Assembly: GCF_000317305.3 (NCBI RefSeq)
Contig: NC_023036.2
Span: forward strand, 5,146,001-5,210,000
Reading direction: 5' to 3'
DNA length: 64,000 nucleotides
Source of the DNA: Mycolicibacterium neoaurum VKM Ac-1815D
Lineage (GTDB): Bacteria; Actinomycetota; Actinomycetes; Mycobacteriales; Mycobacteriaceae
Shown in pieces: positions 19,184 to 27,923 of the stretch. The notes below the pieces were generated by a model that saw only the letters and a program-made list of their open reading frames with translations, was not told where the DNA came from and ran no database searches. The position numbers and the translations under genes are program-made. Numbering within the stretch: position 1 is the stretch's first letter; every line of letters starts with the position of its first letter.

Positions 19184-19476
19184 GCCCGATCATCGGGCGG
19201 GCGGTCGCCGGGCTGCTGGGCTCGACCGCGGCACTCCTGTGGTTGATGTGCCTGTATCTGGTTGCCCGGTCCGGCCTTTCCGGCGATCCCGGCACCGATC
19301 CACACGGCTATGGCCTGATGTTCGGAACCGTCGTGGGACTGGTCGCCGGGCTGCTGTCGGCCGTGGCGTTGCCTGGCGCTCTGCCCGCGGATCGTCGGGG
19401 GCGTGCCACGCGGCGGTTCCTGCTGGTCTTCGTGACCGTGACCGCGGTGTTGTATGCGGCGGTGTTCCTGCGCTGA
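19180..19476 (+). CDS. Small three-helix membrane protein, unknown function
   Basis: This 98-residue protein begins with GTG at 19180, overlapping the ddn stop as GTGA, so it is translationally coupled to ddn. Three hydrophobic segments are seen: about 5-28 (AGLLGSTAALLWLMCLYLV), about 46-68 (GTVVGLVAGLLSAVALPGA) and about 80-97 (FLLVFVTVTAVLYAAVFL), with a positively charged loop (DRRGRATRR) before the third. No known domain was recognised. The operon ends here at a long hairpin (19483-19535). Confidence 0.7.
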   Translation: MSPIIGRAVAGLLGSTAALLWLMCLYLVARSGLSGDPGTDPHGYGLMFGTVVGLVAGLLSAVALPGALPADRRGRATRRFLLVFVTVTAVLYAAVFLR

Positions 19477-19482
19477 GCCCGT

Positions 19483-19535
19483 GCGGTTTGTGGAGTTTCA
19501 CCCGCGACGAGTGCGGGTGAAACTCCACAAACCGC
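19483..19535. terminator. Perfect 23-bp hairpin between convergent genes
   Basis: Two 23-base arms (19483-19505 and 19513-19535) are exact reverse complements around a seven-base loop. There is no T-run, so it is not a classical intrinsic terminator, but its place between two convergent genes suits bidirectional termination. The length and perfection of the stem also recall a dispersed palindromic repeat. Confidence 0.75.
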
Positions 19536-19541
19536 GAGGAA

Positions 19542-20447
19542 TCAGGCCCCGAAGACCGGCAGCGGGGTGCGCGACTTGGCCAGCAGATCGCCGACCACGG
19601 GCCCCAGCTCGGCCGGGTCCCAGCGCGCGCCCTTGTCGACCTCGGCACCGCGTGCCCAGCCCTCGGCAACCCGGATGATCCCGCCCTCGACCTCGAACAC
19701 CCGCCCGGTCACCTCACGCGACTCGACGCTGCCCAGCCACACCACCAGCGGCGAGATGTTCTCCGGAGCCATGGTGTCGAAGGCCGAATCCTGGGTGGCC
19801 ATCATGTCCGCGAAGACCGTCTCGGTCATCCGGGTACGGGCCGAGGGCGCAATGGCGTTGGCGGTCACACCGATCCGACCCATCTCCGCCGCGGCGACCA
19901 GGGTGAGCGCGGCGATACCGGCCTTGGACGCGCTGTAGGTCGCCTGCCCGACGCTGCCCTGCAGGCCCGCGCCGGAGGAGGTGTTGATGATGCGGGCATC
20001 CACCGTCTTGCCGGCCTTGGACTGGGCGCGCCAGTATGCCCCGGCATGTTTCATGGTGGCGAAATGCCCCTTGAGATGCACGGCCGTGACGGCGTCGAAC
20101 TCCTCCTCGGTGGCGTTGACGAACATCCGGTCGCGCACGATGCCGGCGTTGTTGACCAGAACGTCGAGCCCGCCGAATGAATCCACCGCGGTCTGGATCA
20201 ATCCCTCGGCCTGCGCCCAGTCGGCGACATTGGCGCCGCTGGTCACCGCCTCGCCCCCGGCGGCGATGATCTCGTCGACGACGCCCTGCGCGGCGCTACC
20301 ACCGCCGGCCGGTGAGCCGTCCAGGCCGACACCGATGTCGTTGACCACGACCCGTGCACCCTCCGCGGCGAAGGCCAGCGCATGCGCCCGGCCGATGCCG
20401 CCGCCTGCGCCCGTCACGATGACTACCCGGCCGTCGAGCAAACCCAT
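19542..20447 (-). CDS. Short-chain dehydrogenase of the steroid cluster (Rv3548c-like)
   Basis: This 301-residue SDR has the NAD(P) motif GAGGGIGRAHA (about 14-24), NNAG (about 99-102), the catalytic Ser in INTSSGAGLQ and YSASK. A C-terminal extension (about 250-301) goes beyond a standard 250-residue SDR, as in hydroxyacyl-CoA dehydrogenases of the multifunctional type. It corresponds in place to Rv3548c. ATG 20447 has AGGAGA upstream. It lies 14 bases after the other SDR gene and is presumably under the same KstR2 box (21253-21268). The substrate is probably a steroid-derived hydroxyacyl-CoA. Confidence 0.87.
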   Translation of the reverse strand: MGLLDGRVVIVTGAGGGIGRAHALAFAAEGARVVVNDIGVGLDGSPAGGGSAAQGVVDEIIAAGGEAVTSGANVADWAQAEGLIQTAVDSFGGLDVLVNNAGIVRDRMFVNATEEEFDAVTAVHLKGHFATMKHAGAYWRAQSKAGKTVDARIINTSSGAGLQGSVGQATYSASKAGIAALTLVAAAEMGRIGVTANAIAPSARTRMTETVFADMMATQDSAFDTMAPENISPLVVWLGSVESREVTGRVFEVEGGIIRVAEGWARGAEVDKGARWDPAELGPVVGDLLAKSRTPLPVFGA

Positions 20448-20461
20448 GGGAATATCTCCTC

Positions 20462-21238
20462 TTACTTTTTGATGTCAGCTGTGGTGGTCGACAGATAGTG
20501 CGGCGGCTCGCCGCCGCCGTGCACCGCCAGCGCGGCGCCACTGATGTAGGACGCCGCCGGCGACGCCAGAAAAGCTGCAGCCCAACCGATATCGGCCGGT
20601 TTCGCCAGGCGCCGCAGTGGCACATTGGCCGATATTGCGGCGATCGACTCGGCATCACCGTAGAACAGGTCGGCCTGTTCGGTCTCGACCATGCCCACGA
20701 CGACCGAGTTCACCCGAACCTTGGGCGCCCACTCGACCGCCAGCGTGGTGGTGAGGTTGTCGATACCGGCCTTGGCGGCACCGTAGGCCGCGGTTCCCGG
20801 GGTGGGGCGGTGTCCGCTGACGCTGGAGATGTTGACGATGGTTCCGCCGGTCTCCTGTCTCTGCATGACGGTATTGGCATGCGTGGAGACCGATAGCGCG
20901 CCGATCAGATTGAGTTCGATGATCTTGGTGCTGAACTTGGCCGAGGCATCGGCGGCAGGCACGTAGGGCGATCCGCCCGCGTTGTTCACCACCACATCGA
21001 GTCGGCCGTGCGTTGTCACGATCGCGTCGATGAGGGCCTGCACGGCCGTGTCGTCACGGATATCGCAGGAGTGGAACTCATAGGGCGAACCCTCCACGGG
21101 CCGGCGCGCGCAGGTGATGACGGTGGCGCCCTGACCGGCGAAGACCTCACTGATGCCCGCGCCGACCCCGCGGACCCCGCCGGTCACCAAGACCACCCGG
21201 CCACCCAGTTGCAGATCGATTCCAGCCGCGTCAGTCAC
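20462..21238 (-). CDS. Short-chain dehydrogenase of the steroid cluster (Rv3549c-like)
   Basis: This 258-residue SDR has GGVRGVGAGI at the cofactor site, NNAGGSPYVP, VNISSVSGHRPTPG with the catalytic Ser, and YGAAK. GTG 21238 gives MTDAAGIDLQLGGRVVLVTGG; a longer reading to 21328 would run through the KstR2 operator and is rejected. It diverges from echA20 with the KstR2 box 15 bases upstream of this start. The place matches Rv3549c. The substrate is not established. Confidence 0.87.
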   Translation of the reverse strand: MTDAAGIDLQLGGRVVLVTGGVRGVGAGISEVFAGQGATVITCARRPVEGSPYEFHSCDIRDDTAVQALIDAIVTTHGRLDVVVNNAGGSPYVPAADASAKFSTKIIELNLIGALSVSTHANTVMQRQETGGTIVNISSVSGHRPTPGTAAYGAAKAGIDNLTTTLAVEWAPKVRVNSVVVGMVETEQADLFYGDAESIAAISANVPLRRLAKPADIGWAAAFLASPAASYISGAALAVHGGGEPPHYLSTTTADIKK

Positions 21239-21252
21239 TGTGCTAGCGTACC

Positions 21253-21268
21253 AAGCAAGTGCTTGCTT
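21253..21268. promoter_or_regulatory. KstR2 operator between the SDR pair and echA20
   Basis: AAGCAAGTGCTTGCTT is a perfect 16-base palindrome and fits the KstR2 consensus AnCAAGnnCTTGnT. It lies between divergent starts (21238 and 21297). KstR2 responds to HIP-CoA, the activated C/D-ring propionate. Confidence 0.92.
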
Positions 21269-21296
21269 AGGTAGCGACCCCACGAGGAAGTGACTG

Positions 21297-22049
21297 ATGA
21301 TCACCACCACGACAGTCGAACCGGGCATCGTCTCGGTGACCGTGAATTACCCACCCGTGAACGCCATCCCCTCGCAGGGCTGGTTCGAGCTCGGCGATGC
21401 CATCACCGCCGCCGGCCGCGACCGCAGCACCCACGTGGTGATCCTGCGGGCCGAGGGTCGCGGGTTCAACGCCGGTGTCGACATCAAGGAGATGCAGAAC
21501 ACCGACGGATTCACCGCGCTCATCGACGCCAACCGCGGGTGCTATCACGCCTTCAAGGCGGTGTACGAATGCGAGGTACCCGTGGTGGCCGCCGTCAACG
21601 GCTTCTGCGTCGGTGGCGGTATCGGCCTGGTCGGCAATGCCGATGTCATCGTCGCCTCCGATGATGCGAAATTCGGTCTGCCCGAGGTGGAACGCGGCGC
21701 GCTCGGCGCGGCGACCCACCTGTCCCGGCTCGTTCCCCAGCATCTGATGCGCCGGCTGTTCTTCACCGCCGCCACGGTTCCCGCCGAGACCCTGCACCAC
21801 TTCGGCTCGGTGCACGAGGTGGTGCCACGCGATGATCTCGACGAGGCCGCCTTGCGCGTCGCCCGCGATATCGCCGCCAAGGACACCCGGGTGATCCGTG
21901 CCGCCAAGGAAGCGCTGAACTTCATCGACGTGCAGCCCGTGAATGCGCGATACCGCATGGAGCAGGGCTTCACGTTCGAGCTCAACCTCGCAGGCGTATC
22001 CGATGAGCACCGCGACGCGTTCGCCGGAACCGATAAGGGATCTAAATAG
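21297..22049 (+). CDS. echA20: Ring-D opening enoyl-CoA hydratase-family hydrolase EchA20
   Basis: This 250-residue crotonase-fold enzyme matches Rv3550, which hydrolyses ring D of HIEC-CoA during degradation of steroid rings C/D. The oxyanion-hole motifs are RGFNAGVDIKEM (about 58-69) and VNGFCVGGGIGLVGNAD (about 99-115), with PEVERGALGA downstream. ATG 21297 has GAGGAAG upstream. Two bases separate it from ipdA, so echA20-ipdA-ipdB-ipdC form one operon. Confidence 0.93.
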   Translation: MITTTTVEPGIVSVTVNYPPVNAIPSQGWFELGDAITAAGRDRSTHVVILRAEGRGFNAGVDIKEMQNTDGFTALIDANRGCYHAFKAVYECEVPVVAAVNGFCVGGGIGLVGNADVIVASDDAKFGLPEVERGALGAATHLSRLVPQHLMRRLFFTAATVPAETLHHFGSVHEVVPRDDLDEAALRVARDIAAKDTRVIRAAKEALNFIDVQPVNARYRMEQGFTFELNLAGVSDEHRDAFAGTDKGSK

Positions 22050-22051
22050 CT

Positions 22052-22948
22052 ATGACAGACAAGAGGACAACACTCGACGAGGCCGTTGCGTCCGTCGAGA
22101 GCGGCATGACCATCGGTATCGGCGGGTGGGGTTCGCGACGCAAACCGATGGCGTTCATCCGCGCACTGCTGCGCACCGACGTCAAGGACCTGACCGTGGT
22201 GACCTACGGCGGACCCGATCTGGGGCTGCTGTGCTCGGCCGACAAGGTCAAGCGCGTCTACTACGGATTCGTGTCGCTGGATTCCCCGCCGTTCTACGAT
22301 CCGTGGTTCGCCAAGGCCCGCACCAGTGGTGCCGTCGAGGCGCGCGAGATGGACGAGGGCATGCTGCGCTGCGGTCTACAGGCCGCGGCCCAGCGGCTGC
22401 CGTTCCTGCCGATCCGCGCCGGGCTCGGCAGCGATGTCCGTACCTTCTGGGGTGACGAGCTCAAGACCGTGAAATCGCCCTATGACGATCAGGAATTGAT
22501 CGCCATGCCTGCGCTGAACCTGGATGCCGCATTCGTGCACATGAACATCGGGGATGCGCGCGGCAACGCCGCCTATACCGGGATCGACCCCTATTTCGAC
22601 GATCTGTTCCTCATGTCGGCCACCCGGCGGTTCCTCTCCGTCGAGAAGGTGGTGTCCACCGAGGAACTGGTGAAATCGACGGTCCCGCAACAACAGCTGA
22701 TCAACCGGATGATGGTCGACGTCGTGGTGGAAGCGCCCAACGGCGCGCACTTCACCACCAACGAGCCCGATTACCGCCGCGACGAGAAGTTCCAGCGGCA
22801 CTACGCCGAAGCCGCCGGCTCCGACGAGACCTGGGCCGAGTTCGTGCAGACCTACCTATCCGGCAGCGAGGCCGATTACCAAGCAGCGGTGCGTAAGTTC
22901 GCCGATGAGCGCTCGCGCGAAGAGCGTGTGAAGGAGGATCAGGCGTGA
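22052..22948 (+). CDS. ipdA: Ring-C hydrolase subunit IpdA (CoA-transferase fold)
   Basis: This 298-residue protein matches Rv3551. Despite its class I CoA-transferase fold, IpdAB is a hydrolase that opens the last steroid ring in COCHEA-CoA. Visible are the glycine loop GMTIGIGGWGSRRKPMAF, the TYGGPDLGLL strand and FVHMNIGDARGNAAYTGID. The gene ends with a strong AAGGAGG signal for ipdB and overlaps it by a base. The partner subunit is encoded next, as usual. Confidence 0.93.
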   Translation: MTDKRTTLDEAVASVESGMTIGIGGWGSRRKPMAFIRALLRTDVKDLTVVTYGGPDLGLLCSADKVKRVYYGFVSLDSPPFYDPWFAKARTSGAVEAREMDEGMLRCGLQAAAQRLPFLPIRAGLGSDVRTFWGDELKTVKSPYDDQELIAMPALNLDAAFVHMNIGDARGNAAYTGIDPYFDDLFLMSATRRFLSVEKVVSTEELVKSTVPQQQLINRMMVDVVVEAPNGAHFTTNEPDYRRDEKFQRHYAEAAGSDETWAEFVQTYLSGSEADYQAAVRKFADERSREERVKEDQA

Positions 22949-23694
22949 TGTCCGTGACCCGTGCCGAGGTGTGCGCCGTCGCGTGCGCCGAACTGTTCCG
23001 CGATGCCGGCGAGATCATGGTCTCGCCCATGACGACCCTCGTCCAGATCGGTGCGCGCCTGGCGCGGCTGACCTTCGCCCCCGAAATCGTGCTGACCGAC
23101 GGTGAGGCGCGCATGATCGCCGACACCCCGGCCATCGGCGCGCCGGCCGCCATCGAGGGCTGGATGCCGTTCAACCGCGTCTTCGAGACCCTGGCCTGGG
23201 GCCGGCGCCACGTGGTGATGGGCGCCAACCAGATCGACCGGTACGGCAACCAGAACCTGTCCGCATTCGGGCCGATCCAGCACCCGACCCGCCAGATGTT
23301 CGGTGTGCGCGGCGCCCCCGGCAACTCCATCAACCACGCCACCAGCTACTTCGTCGGCAACCACTCCGCGCGTGTCTTCACCGAGTCGGTGGACATCGTG
23401 TCCGGGATCGGCTGGGACAAGATCGATCCCGCCAATCCGGCCTTCCGGTTCGCCAACATCCATCGGGTGGTGAGCAATCTGGGCGTGTTCGACTTCAACG
23501 GCCCCGACCGCCAGATGCGTGCAGTGTCCCTGCACCCCGGTGTCGACGCCGACCAGGTCGCCGAGAACACCTCCTTCGAGGTACACGGACTGGCCGAGGC
23601 CGAGACCACCCGGCTGCCGAACGCCGAGGAGCAGCGCCTGCTGCGCGAGGTCATCGATCCGAAGTCGCTGCGCGACAAAGAGGTCCGGGTGTAG
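22948..23694 (+). CDS. ipdB: Ring-C hydrolase subunit IpdB
   Basis: This 248-residue beta subunit matches Rv3552 and forms the active IpdAB heterotetramer. Characteristic segments are FRDAGEIMVSPMTTLVQIGA, FETLAWGRRHVVMGANQIDR, YGNQNLSAFG and RGAPGNSINHATSYFVGNH. I take ATG 22948, one base overlapping the ipdA stop; a GTG at 22945 also lies well placed behind AAGGAGG. The C-terminus ends in VIDPKSLRDKEVRV, as in relatives. Confidence 0.92.
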   Translation: MSVTRAEVCAVACAELFRDAGEIMVSPMTTLVQIGARLARLTFAPEIVLTDGEARMIADTPAIGAPAAIEGWMPFNRVFETLAWGRRHVVMGANQIDRYGNQNLSAFGPIQHPTRQMFGVRGAPGNSINHATSYFVGNHSARVFTESVDIVSGIGWDKIDPANPAFRFANIHRVVSNLGVFDFNGPDRQMRAVSLHPGVDADQVAENTSFEVHGLAEAETTRLPNAEEQRLLREVIDPKSLRDKEVRV

Positions 23695-23696
23695 CG

Positions 23697-24770
23697 ATGG
23701 CAACACTGAGCACCGCACTGACCGAACTGGTCGGCATCGAGCACCCGGTCGTCCAGACCGGCATGGGCTGGGTGGCCGGCGCGCGACTGGTCGCCGCCAC
23801 CTCCAACGCGGGCGGCCTGGGCATCCTCGCCTCGGCAACCATGACACTGGCCGAACTGCAGACCGCCGTCACCAAGGTCAAGGCCACGACCGACAAACCG
23901 TTCGGGATCAACATCCGCGCCGACGCCGGGGACGCGAACGACCGCGTCGACCTCCTGATCCGCGAAGGGGTCAAAGTCGCCTCCTTCGCGCTGGCTCCCA
24001 AACCCGACCTGATCGCCCGGCTCAAGGACGCCGGCGTGGTGGTCATCCCGTCGGTCGGGTTGGCCAAGCACGCCAAGAAGGTGGCCGGCTGGGGTGCGGA
24101 CGCGGTGATCGTGCAGGGCGGTGAGGGCGGCGGCCACACCGGCCCGATCGCGACGACCCTGCTGCTGCCCTCGGTGCTCGACGCCGTCGCCGACACCGGG
24201 ATGCCGGTCATCGCCGCAGGCGGATTCTTCGACGGGCGCGGGCTGGCCGCGGCCCTGTCCTACGGTGCGGCGGGCGTGGCGATGGGGACCCGCTTCCTGC
24301 TGACCTCCGACTCGACGGTGCCCGAGGCGGTCAAGCAGCGCTATCTGCAGGCGGCGCTGGACGGCACCGTGGTCTCCACCCGTGTCGACGGTATGCCGCA
24401 CCGCGTGTTGCGCACCGGCCTGGTGGACAAGCTCGAAAACGGCTCGCCCGTGCGGGGTCTGGCCGCCGCGGTGGGCAACGCGCAGAAGTTCAAGAAGATG
24501 TCGCAGATGTCGTGGCGCTCCATGATCACCGACGGCCTGGCAATGCGCCACGGCAAGGATCTCACCTGGTCACAGGTCATCATGGCCGCCAACACCCCGA
24601 TGCTGCTCAAGGCCGGCCTGGTCGAGGGCAACACCGAGGCCGGTGTGCTGGCCTCCGGACAGGTCACCGGCATCCTCGACGATCTACCTAGCTGCGCCGA
24701 ACTCGTCCCGCGGATCGTCGATGAGGCCGTCGCACGGCTGACCGCGGCCGCCGCCTTCATCCGACCCTGA
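23697..24770 (+). CDS. ipdC: Flavin-dependent oxidoreductase IpdC (nitronate monooxygenase family)
   Basis: This 357-residue FMN-binding TIM-barrel protein matches Rv3553 and acts on a C/D-ring CoA intermediate before EchA20; the precise step is less settled than for its neighbours. The family's flavin motifs are QTGMGWVAGARLVAATSNAG, VQGGEGGGHTGP (about 141-152) and IAAGGFFDGRGLAAALSYGA followed by GTRFLLTSDS. It starts two bases after the ipdB stop and closes the operon. In M. tuberculosis fdxB follows; here an alcohol dehydrogenase and purine genes follow instead. Confidence 0.9.
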   Translation: MATLSTALTELVGIEHPVVQTGMGWVAGARLVAATSNAGGLGILASATMTLAELQTAVTKVKATTDKPFGINIRADAGDANDRVDLLIREGVKVASFALAPKPDLIARLKDAGVVVIPSVGLAKHAKKVAGWGADAVIVQGGEGGGHTGPIATTLLLPSVLDAVADTGMPVIAAGGFFDGRGLAAALSYGAAGVAMGTRFLLTSDSTVPEAVKQRYLQAALDGTVVSTRVDGMPHRVLRTGLVDKLENGSPVRGLAAAVGNAQKFKKMSQMSWRSMITDGLAMRHGKDLTWSQVIMAANTPMLLKAGLVEGNTEAGVLASGQVTGILDDLPSCAELVPRIVDEAVARLTAAAAFIRP

Positions 24771-24826
24771 GGTGTAATTCCCCGATTTGCCGGACCCACG
24801 TCCCGACCAGCTCGTAGCGTGGGGCG

Positions 24827-25939
24827 ATGAAGATGGACGCGGCGGTTCTCTCGGAGATCAACGGAGACTGGAGTATCGAGCAGGTCGACCTCGACCCACC
24901 CCAGGAGGGCGAGGTGTTGGTCTCCTTCGAGGCGACCGGGTTGTGCCACTCCGATCACCATCCGCGCACCGGTGACTTTCCCGTCCCCTTCCCGGTGATC
25001 GGCGGCCACGAGGGCGCAGGCATAGTCCAGGAGGTCGGCCCCGGCGTCCGCGACCTCAAGCCCGGTGACCACGTGGTCGCCTCCTTCCTACCTGCCTGTG
25101 GCAAGTGCCGGTGGTGTGCCAGCGGGCAGCAGAATCTCTGCGACCTCGGCGCCATGCTGCTTGCCGGAACACAGCTCGACGGCACATTCCGCAGGCATAT
25201 CGGCGATCAGGGGATCTATGTGGCCCTGCTGTTGGGAACCTTCGCCCAGTACGGCGTCGTCTCGGACGCCTCACTGGTCAAGATCGACGACGACCTGCCG
25301 CTGAACCGGGCCTGCCTGCTGGGTTGCGGTATCACCACCGGCTGGGGATCGGCAGTGAACACCGCCGAGGTCGCCCCCGGCGACACCGTCGTGGTGATCG
25401 GTGTCGGCGGCGTGGGTGCCGGAGCCATCCAGGGCGCCAGGATCGCCGGGGCGGCCCACATCATCGCCGTCGATCTGGTGGCCGAGAAGAGCGCCAAGGC
25501 AACCGAACTGGGCGCCACACACTTCGTCACCTCCTTCGAGGAGGCCACCGCGCTGGCCGCCGAGCTCACCAAGGGTGTGATGGCCGACTCGGCCATCCTG
25601 ACCGTCGGCCTCGTCGAGGGACAGATGATCGGCTCCGCACTGGACATGGTGCGCAAGGGTGGGGCGGTGGTGCTCACCGGCATCGCATCGATGACCGACG
25701 TCACCCCGACACTACCGATGGCGATGTTCACCCTTTTCCAGAAACGACTCCTGGGCAGCCTGTACGGCGAGGCCAACCCCCGAGCCGACATCCCGAAACT
25801 GCTCAGCCTCTACCGGGACGGGCAGCTGCTGCTGGACGAGTCGGTGACCACCGAATACAAGCTCGGCGACATCAACGTCGCGTTCGACGACATGCTGGCG
25901 GGCCACAACATCCGCGGCGTCATCCTGCACGACCACTGA
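24827..25939 (+). CDS. Zinc-binding alcohol dehydrogenase (NDMA-dependent type)
   Basis: This 370-residue medium-chain dehydrogenase resembles actinobacterial alcohol dehydrogenases with tightly bound NAD(H), often assayed with the dye NDMA. Catalytic-zinc motifs are GLCHSDHHPRTGD (about 38-50) and GGHEGAG. The structural zinc cysteines are in CGKCRWCASGQQNLC, and the cofactor fold has VVVIGVGGVGAGAIQGARIAG. ATG 24827 follows GTGGGGCG. It is 56 bases after ipdC and 82 bases before the permease, so it may belong to neither operon. The alcohol substrate is unknown. Confidence 0.87.
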   Translation: MKMDAAVLSEINGDWSIEQVDLDPPQEGEVLVSFEATGLCHSDHHPRTGDFPVPFPVIGGHEGAGIVQEVGPGVRDLKPGDHVVASFLPACGKCRWCASGQQNLCDLGAMLLAGTQLDGTFRRHIGDQGIYVALLLGTFAQYGVVSDASLVKIDDDLPLNRACLLGCGITTGWGSAVNTAEVAPGDTVVVIGVGGVGAGAIQGARIAGAAHIIAVDLVAEKSAKATELGATHFVTSFEEATALAAELTKGVMADSAILTVGLVEGQMIGSALDMVRKGGAVVLTGIASMTDVTPTLPMAMFTLFQKRLLGSLYGEANPRADIPKLLSLYRDGQLLLDESVTTEYKLGDINVAFDDMLAGHNIRGVILHDH

Positions 25940-26021
25940 CCGGGCGGATCGGGCCCATCAGCAACGTGGGCGAAACGCGCTCGACACGAAAACTAAGCAC
26001 GGCTGCCGGATTCTGATCGGC

Positions 26022-27923
26022 ATGTCGGCACCCACCAAGAGCCAGCGCAAGCGCGTGCACCCCGTCGACGAGGTGCTGCCCCTGCCCAAACTCGCCACCT
26101 ACGGCTTCCAGCACGTGGTGGCGTTCTACGCGGGTGCGGTGTTGGTGCCGATCCTGATCGCCAATGCGCTCGGGCTGTCGCGCGAAGAGCTGGTCATGCT
26201 GATCACCGCCGACCTGTTCACCTGCGGTATCGCATCGATCATCCAGGCCGTCGGATTCAAGAATGTCGGCGTGCGACTGCCGCTGCTGCAGGGTGTCACC
26301 TTCGCCGGTGTCGCACCCATCATCGCGATCGGCCTGGCACACGGCGGCGGCACCGCGAGCCTGCTCTACGTCTACGGCGCCGTCATCGTCGCCGGTGTCT
26401 TCACCTTCCTCATCGCGCCGGTGTTCGTCCGGCTGCTCACCTTCTTCCCGCCGGTGGTCACCGGCACCCTGATCACCATCATCGGTCTGTGCCTGGTGCC
26501 CATCGGAGCACTGGACGCGGTGACCAATCCGGCCACCCACGAACCCGACCCCGGCAACCTGCGGTGGGTGCTCTACGCCCTGGGCACCATCGCGGTCATC
26601 GTCACCATCCAGCGGCTGTTCCGCGGATTCATGTCGACCATCGCCGTCCTGCTCGGGCTGGTGGCAGGCTGTGCGGTCGCCTATGCGCTCGGCGACATGA
26701 ACTTCGATCGGGTCGGCGAAGCCGCCATGTTCGGGTTCACCCCGCCGTTTGCCTTCGGAATGCCCAAATTCGACATCATCGCGATCATCACCATGATCAT
26801 CGTGATGATGATCATCGCCGTCGAGTCCACCGGCAGCACGATCGCGACCGGAGAGATCGTCGGCAAGCGGGTCCGCCCATCCGATATCGGCAACGTGTTG
26901 CGCGCCGATGGTGTCGCCACCACCATCGGCGGCATCTTCAATTCCTTTCCCTACACCGCGTTCTCCGAGAATGTCGGGCTGGTCCGACTCACCGGCGTCA
27001 AGAGCAGGTGGGTGGTCGCGGCGGCCGGCGCCATCATGATCCTGCTCGGCTTCCTGCCCAAGGTCGCCGCCATCGTCGCGTCGATCCCGAACCCCGTGCT
27101 CGGTGGTGCGGCACTGACGTTGTTCGCCACCGTCGCCGTCGTCGGCATCCAGACCCTCGGCAAGGTCGATTTCACCGACCATCGCAACGTCATCATCGTC
27201 ACCACCAGCCTGGCGTTGGCACTGTTGGTCACCTCCTACCCGGCGATCTCCTCGACACTGCCCGCCGGGCTGGACATCCTGTTCGGCAGCGGCATCAGCA
27301 CCGGCGCCATCACCGCGATCGCGCTGAACATCGTGTTCTTCCACCTGGGCAAGAAGGGCCCGCGGGTGGCGGGATCCGGGTCGATCACCCTCGACGAGGT
27401 GAACACGATGACCCGCGAGCGGTTCACCGAGGTGTTCGGGCACGTGGTGCAGGGCGTCGGGTGGGCCGCCGACCGAGCCTTCGATCAGCGGCCGTTCGCC
27501 GATACCGCAGCCCTGCGGGAGGCCTTCCAGGATGCGGTGCTGACCGGCAACACCGAACAACAGCAGGAAATGCTCGACTCGTTTCCCGATCTGGGCGCCG
27601 AGGACGAGACCGGGCAGGTCCTCGCCGTCGACCATGTCGCGTTGAGCAATCTGGACTCCGACGACCACCAGGATGTGGTGAGCCTGGCCGCGGCCTACCG
27701 CGAGCACTTCGGCTTCCCGCTGATCATCTGCGCCAGGGAGACCGAGCGTTTCGACCGGGTGCTGCGCAACGGTTGGGCACGGATGGACAACTCGGTCTCG
27801 ACCGAGCGAGCCTACGCGCTGATCGAGGTGGCCAAGATCGTCAATTATCGATTCACCGATCTGGTCGCCGATGCCAATCCCATTGCCGCGGCGCGGTTCG
27901 GCAGGCTCAACGACCTCCCGTGA
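26022..27923 (+). CDS. NCS2 xanthine/urate permease fused to a degenerate OHCU-decarboxylase domain
   Basis: The 633-residue product has two parts. Residues about 20-445 form a nucleobase:cation symporter-2 permease with around 12-14 hydrophobic helices; the family's signatures are YGFQHVVAFYAG, GVRLPLLQGVTFAGV, AVESTGSTIATGEIVGKR and FNSFPYTAFSENVGLVRLTG. After a GSGSITLDEVN linker, residues about 475-620 align with OHCU decarboxylase (UraD), the enzyme encoded by the very next gene. The catalytic HP motif (DGHPRIGA in the neighbour) reads DSFPDLGA here, and the catalytic Glu region is not conserved. The soluble domain is therefore probably non-catalytic and may sense or channel substrate (inference). 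Its stop overlaps the uraD start. Confidence 0.9.
   Translation: MSAPTKSQRKRVHPVDEVLPLPKLATYGFQHVVAFYAGAVLVPILIANALGLSREELVMLITADLFTCGIASIIQAVGFKNVGVRLPLLQGVTFAGVAPIIAIGLAHGGGTASLLYVYGAVIVAGVFTFLIAPVFVRLLTFFPPVVTGTLITIIGLCLVPIGALDAVTNPATHEPDPGNLRWVLYALGTIAVIVTIQRLFRGFMSTIAVLLGLVAGCAVAYALGDMNFDRVGEAAMFGFTPPFAFGMPKFDIIAIITMIIVMMIIAVESTGSTIATGEIVGKRVRPSDIGNVLRADGVATTIGGIFNSFPYTAFSENVGLVRLTGVKSRWVVAAAGAIMILLGFLPKVAAIVASIPNPVLGGAALTLFATVAVVGIQTLGKVDFTDHRNVIIVTTSLALALLVTSYPAISSTLPAGLDILFGSGISTGAITAIALNIVFFHLGKKGPRVAGSGSITLDEVNTMTRERFTEVFGHVVQGVGWAADRAFDQRPFADTAALREAFQDAVLTGNTEQQQEMLDSFPDLGAEDETGQVLAVDHVALSNLDSDDHQDVVSLAAAYREHFGFPLIICARETERFDRVLRNGWARMDNSVSTERAYALIEVAKIVNYRFTDLVADANPIAAARFGRLNDLP

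Noticed and set aside
26489-27920. Plus-strand open frame upstream of and in frame with uraD
   Set aside because: The part before 27920 is an Arg/His-rich shifted reading of the permease. Only the portion from GTG 27920 resembles a protein family.
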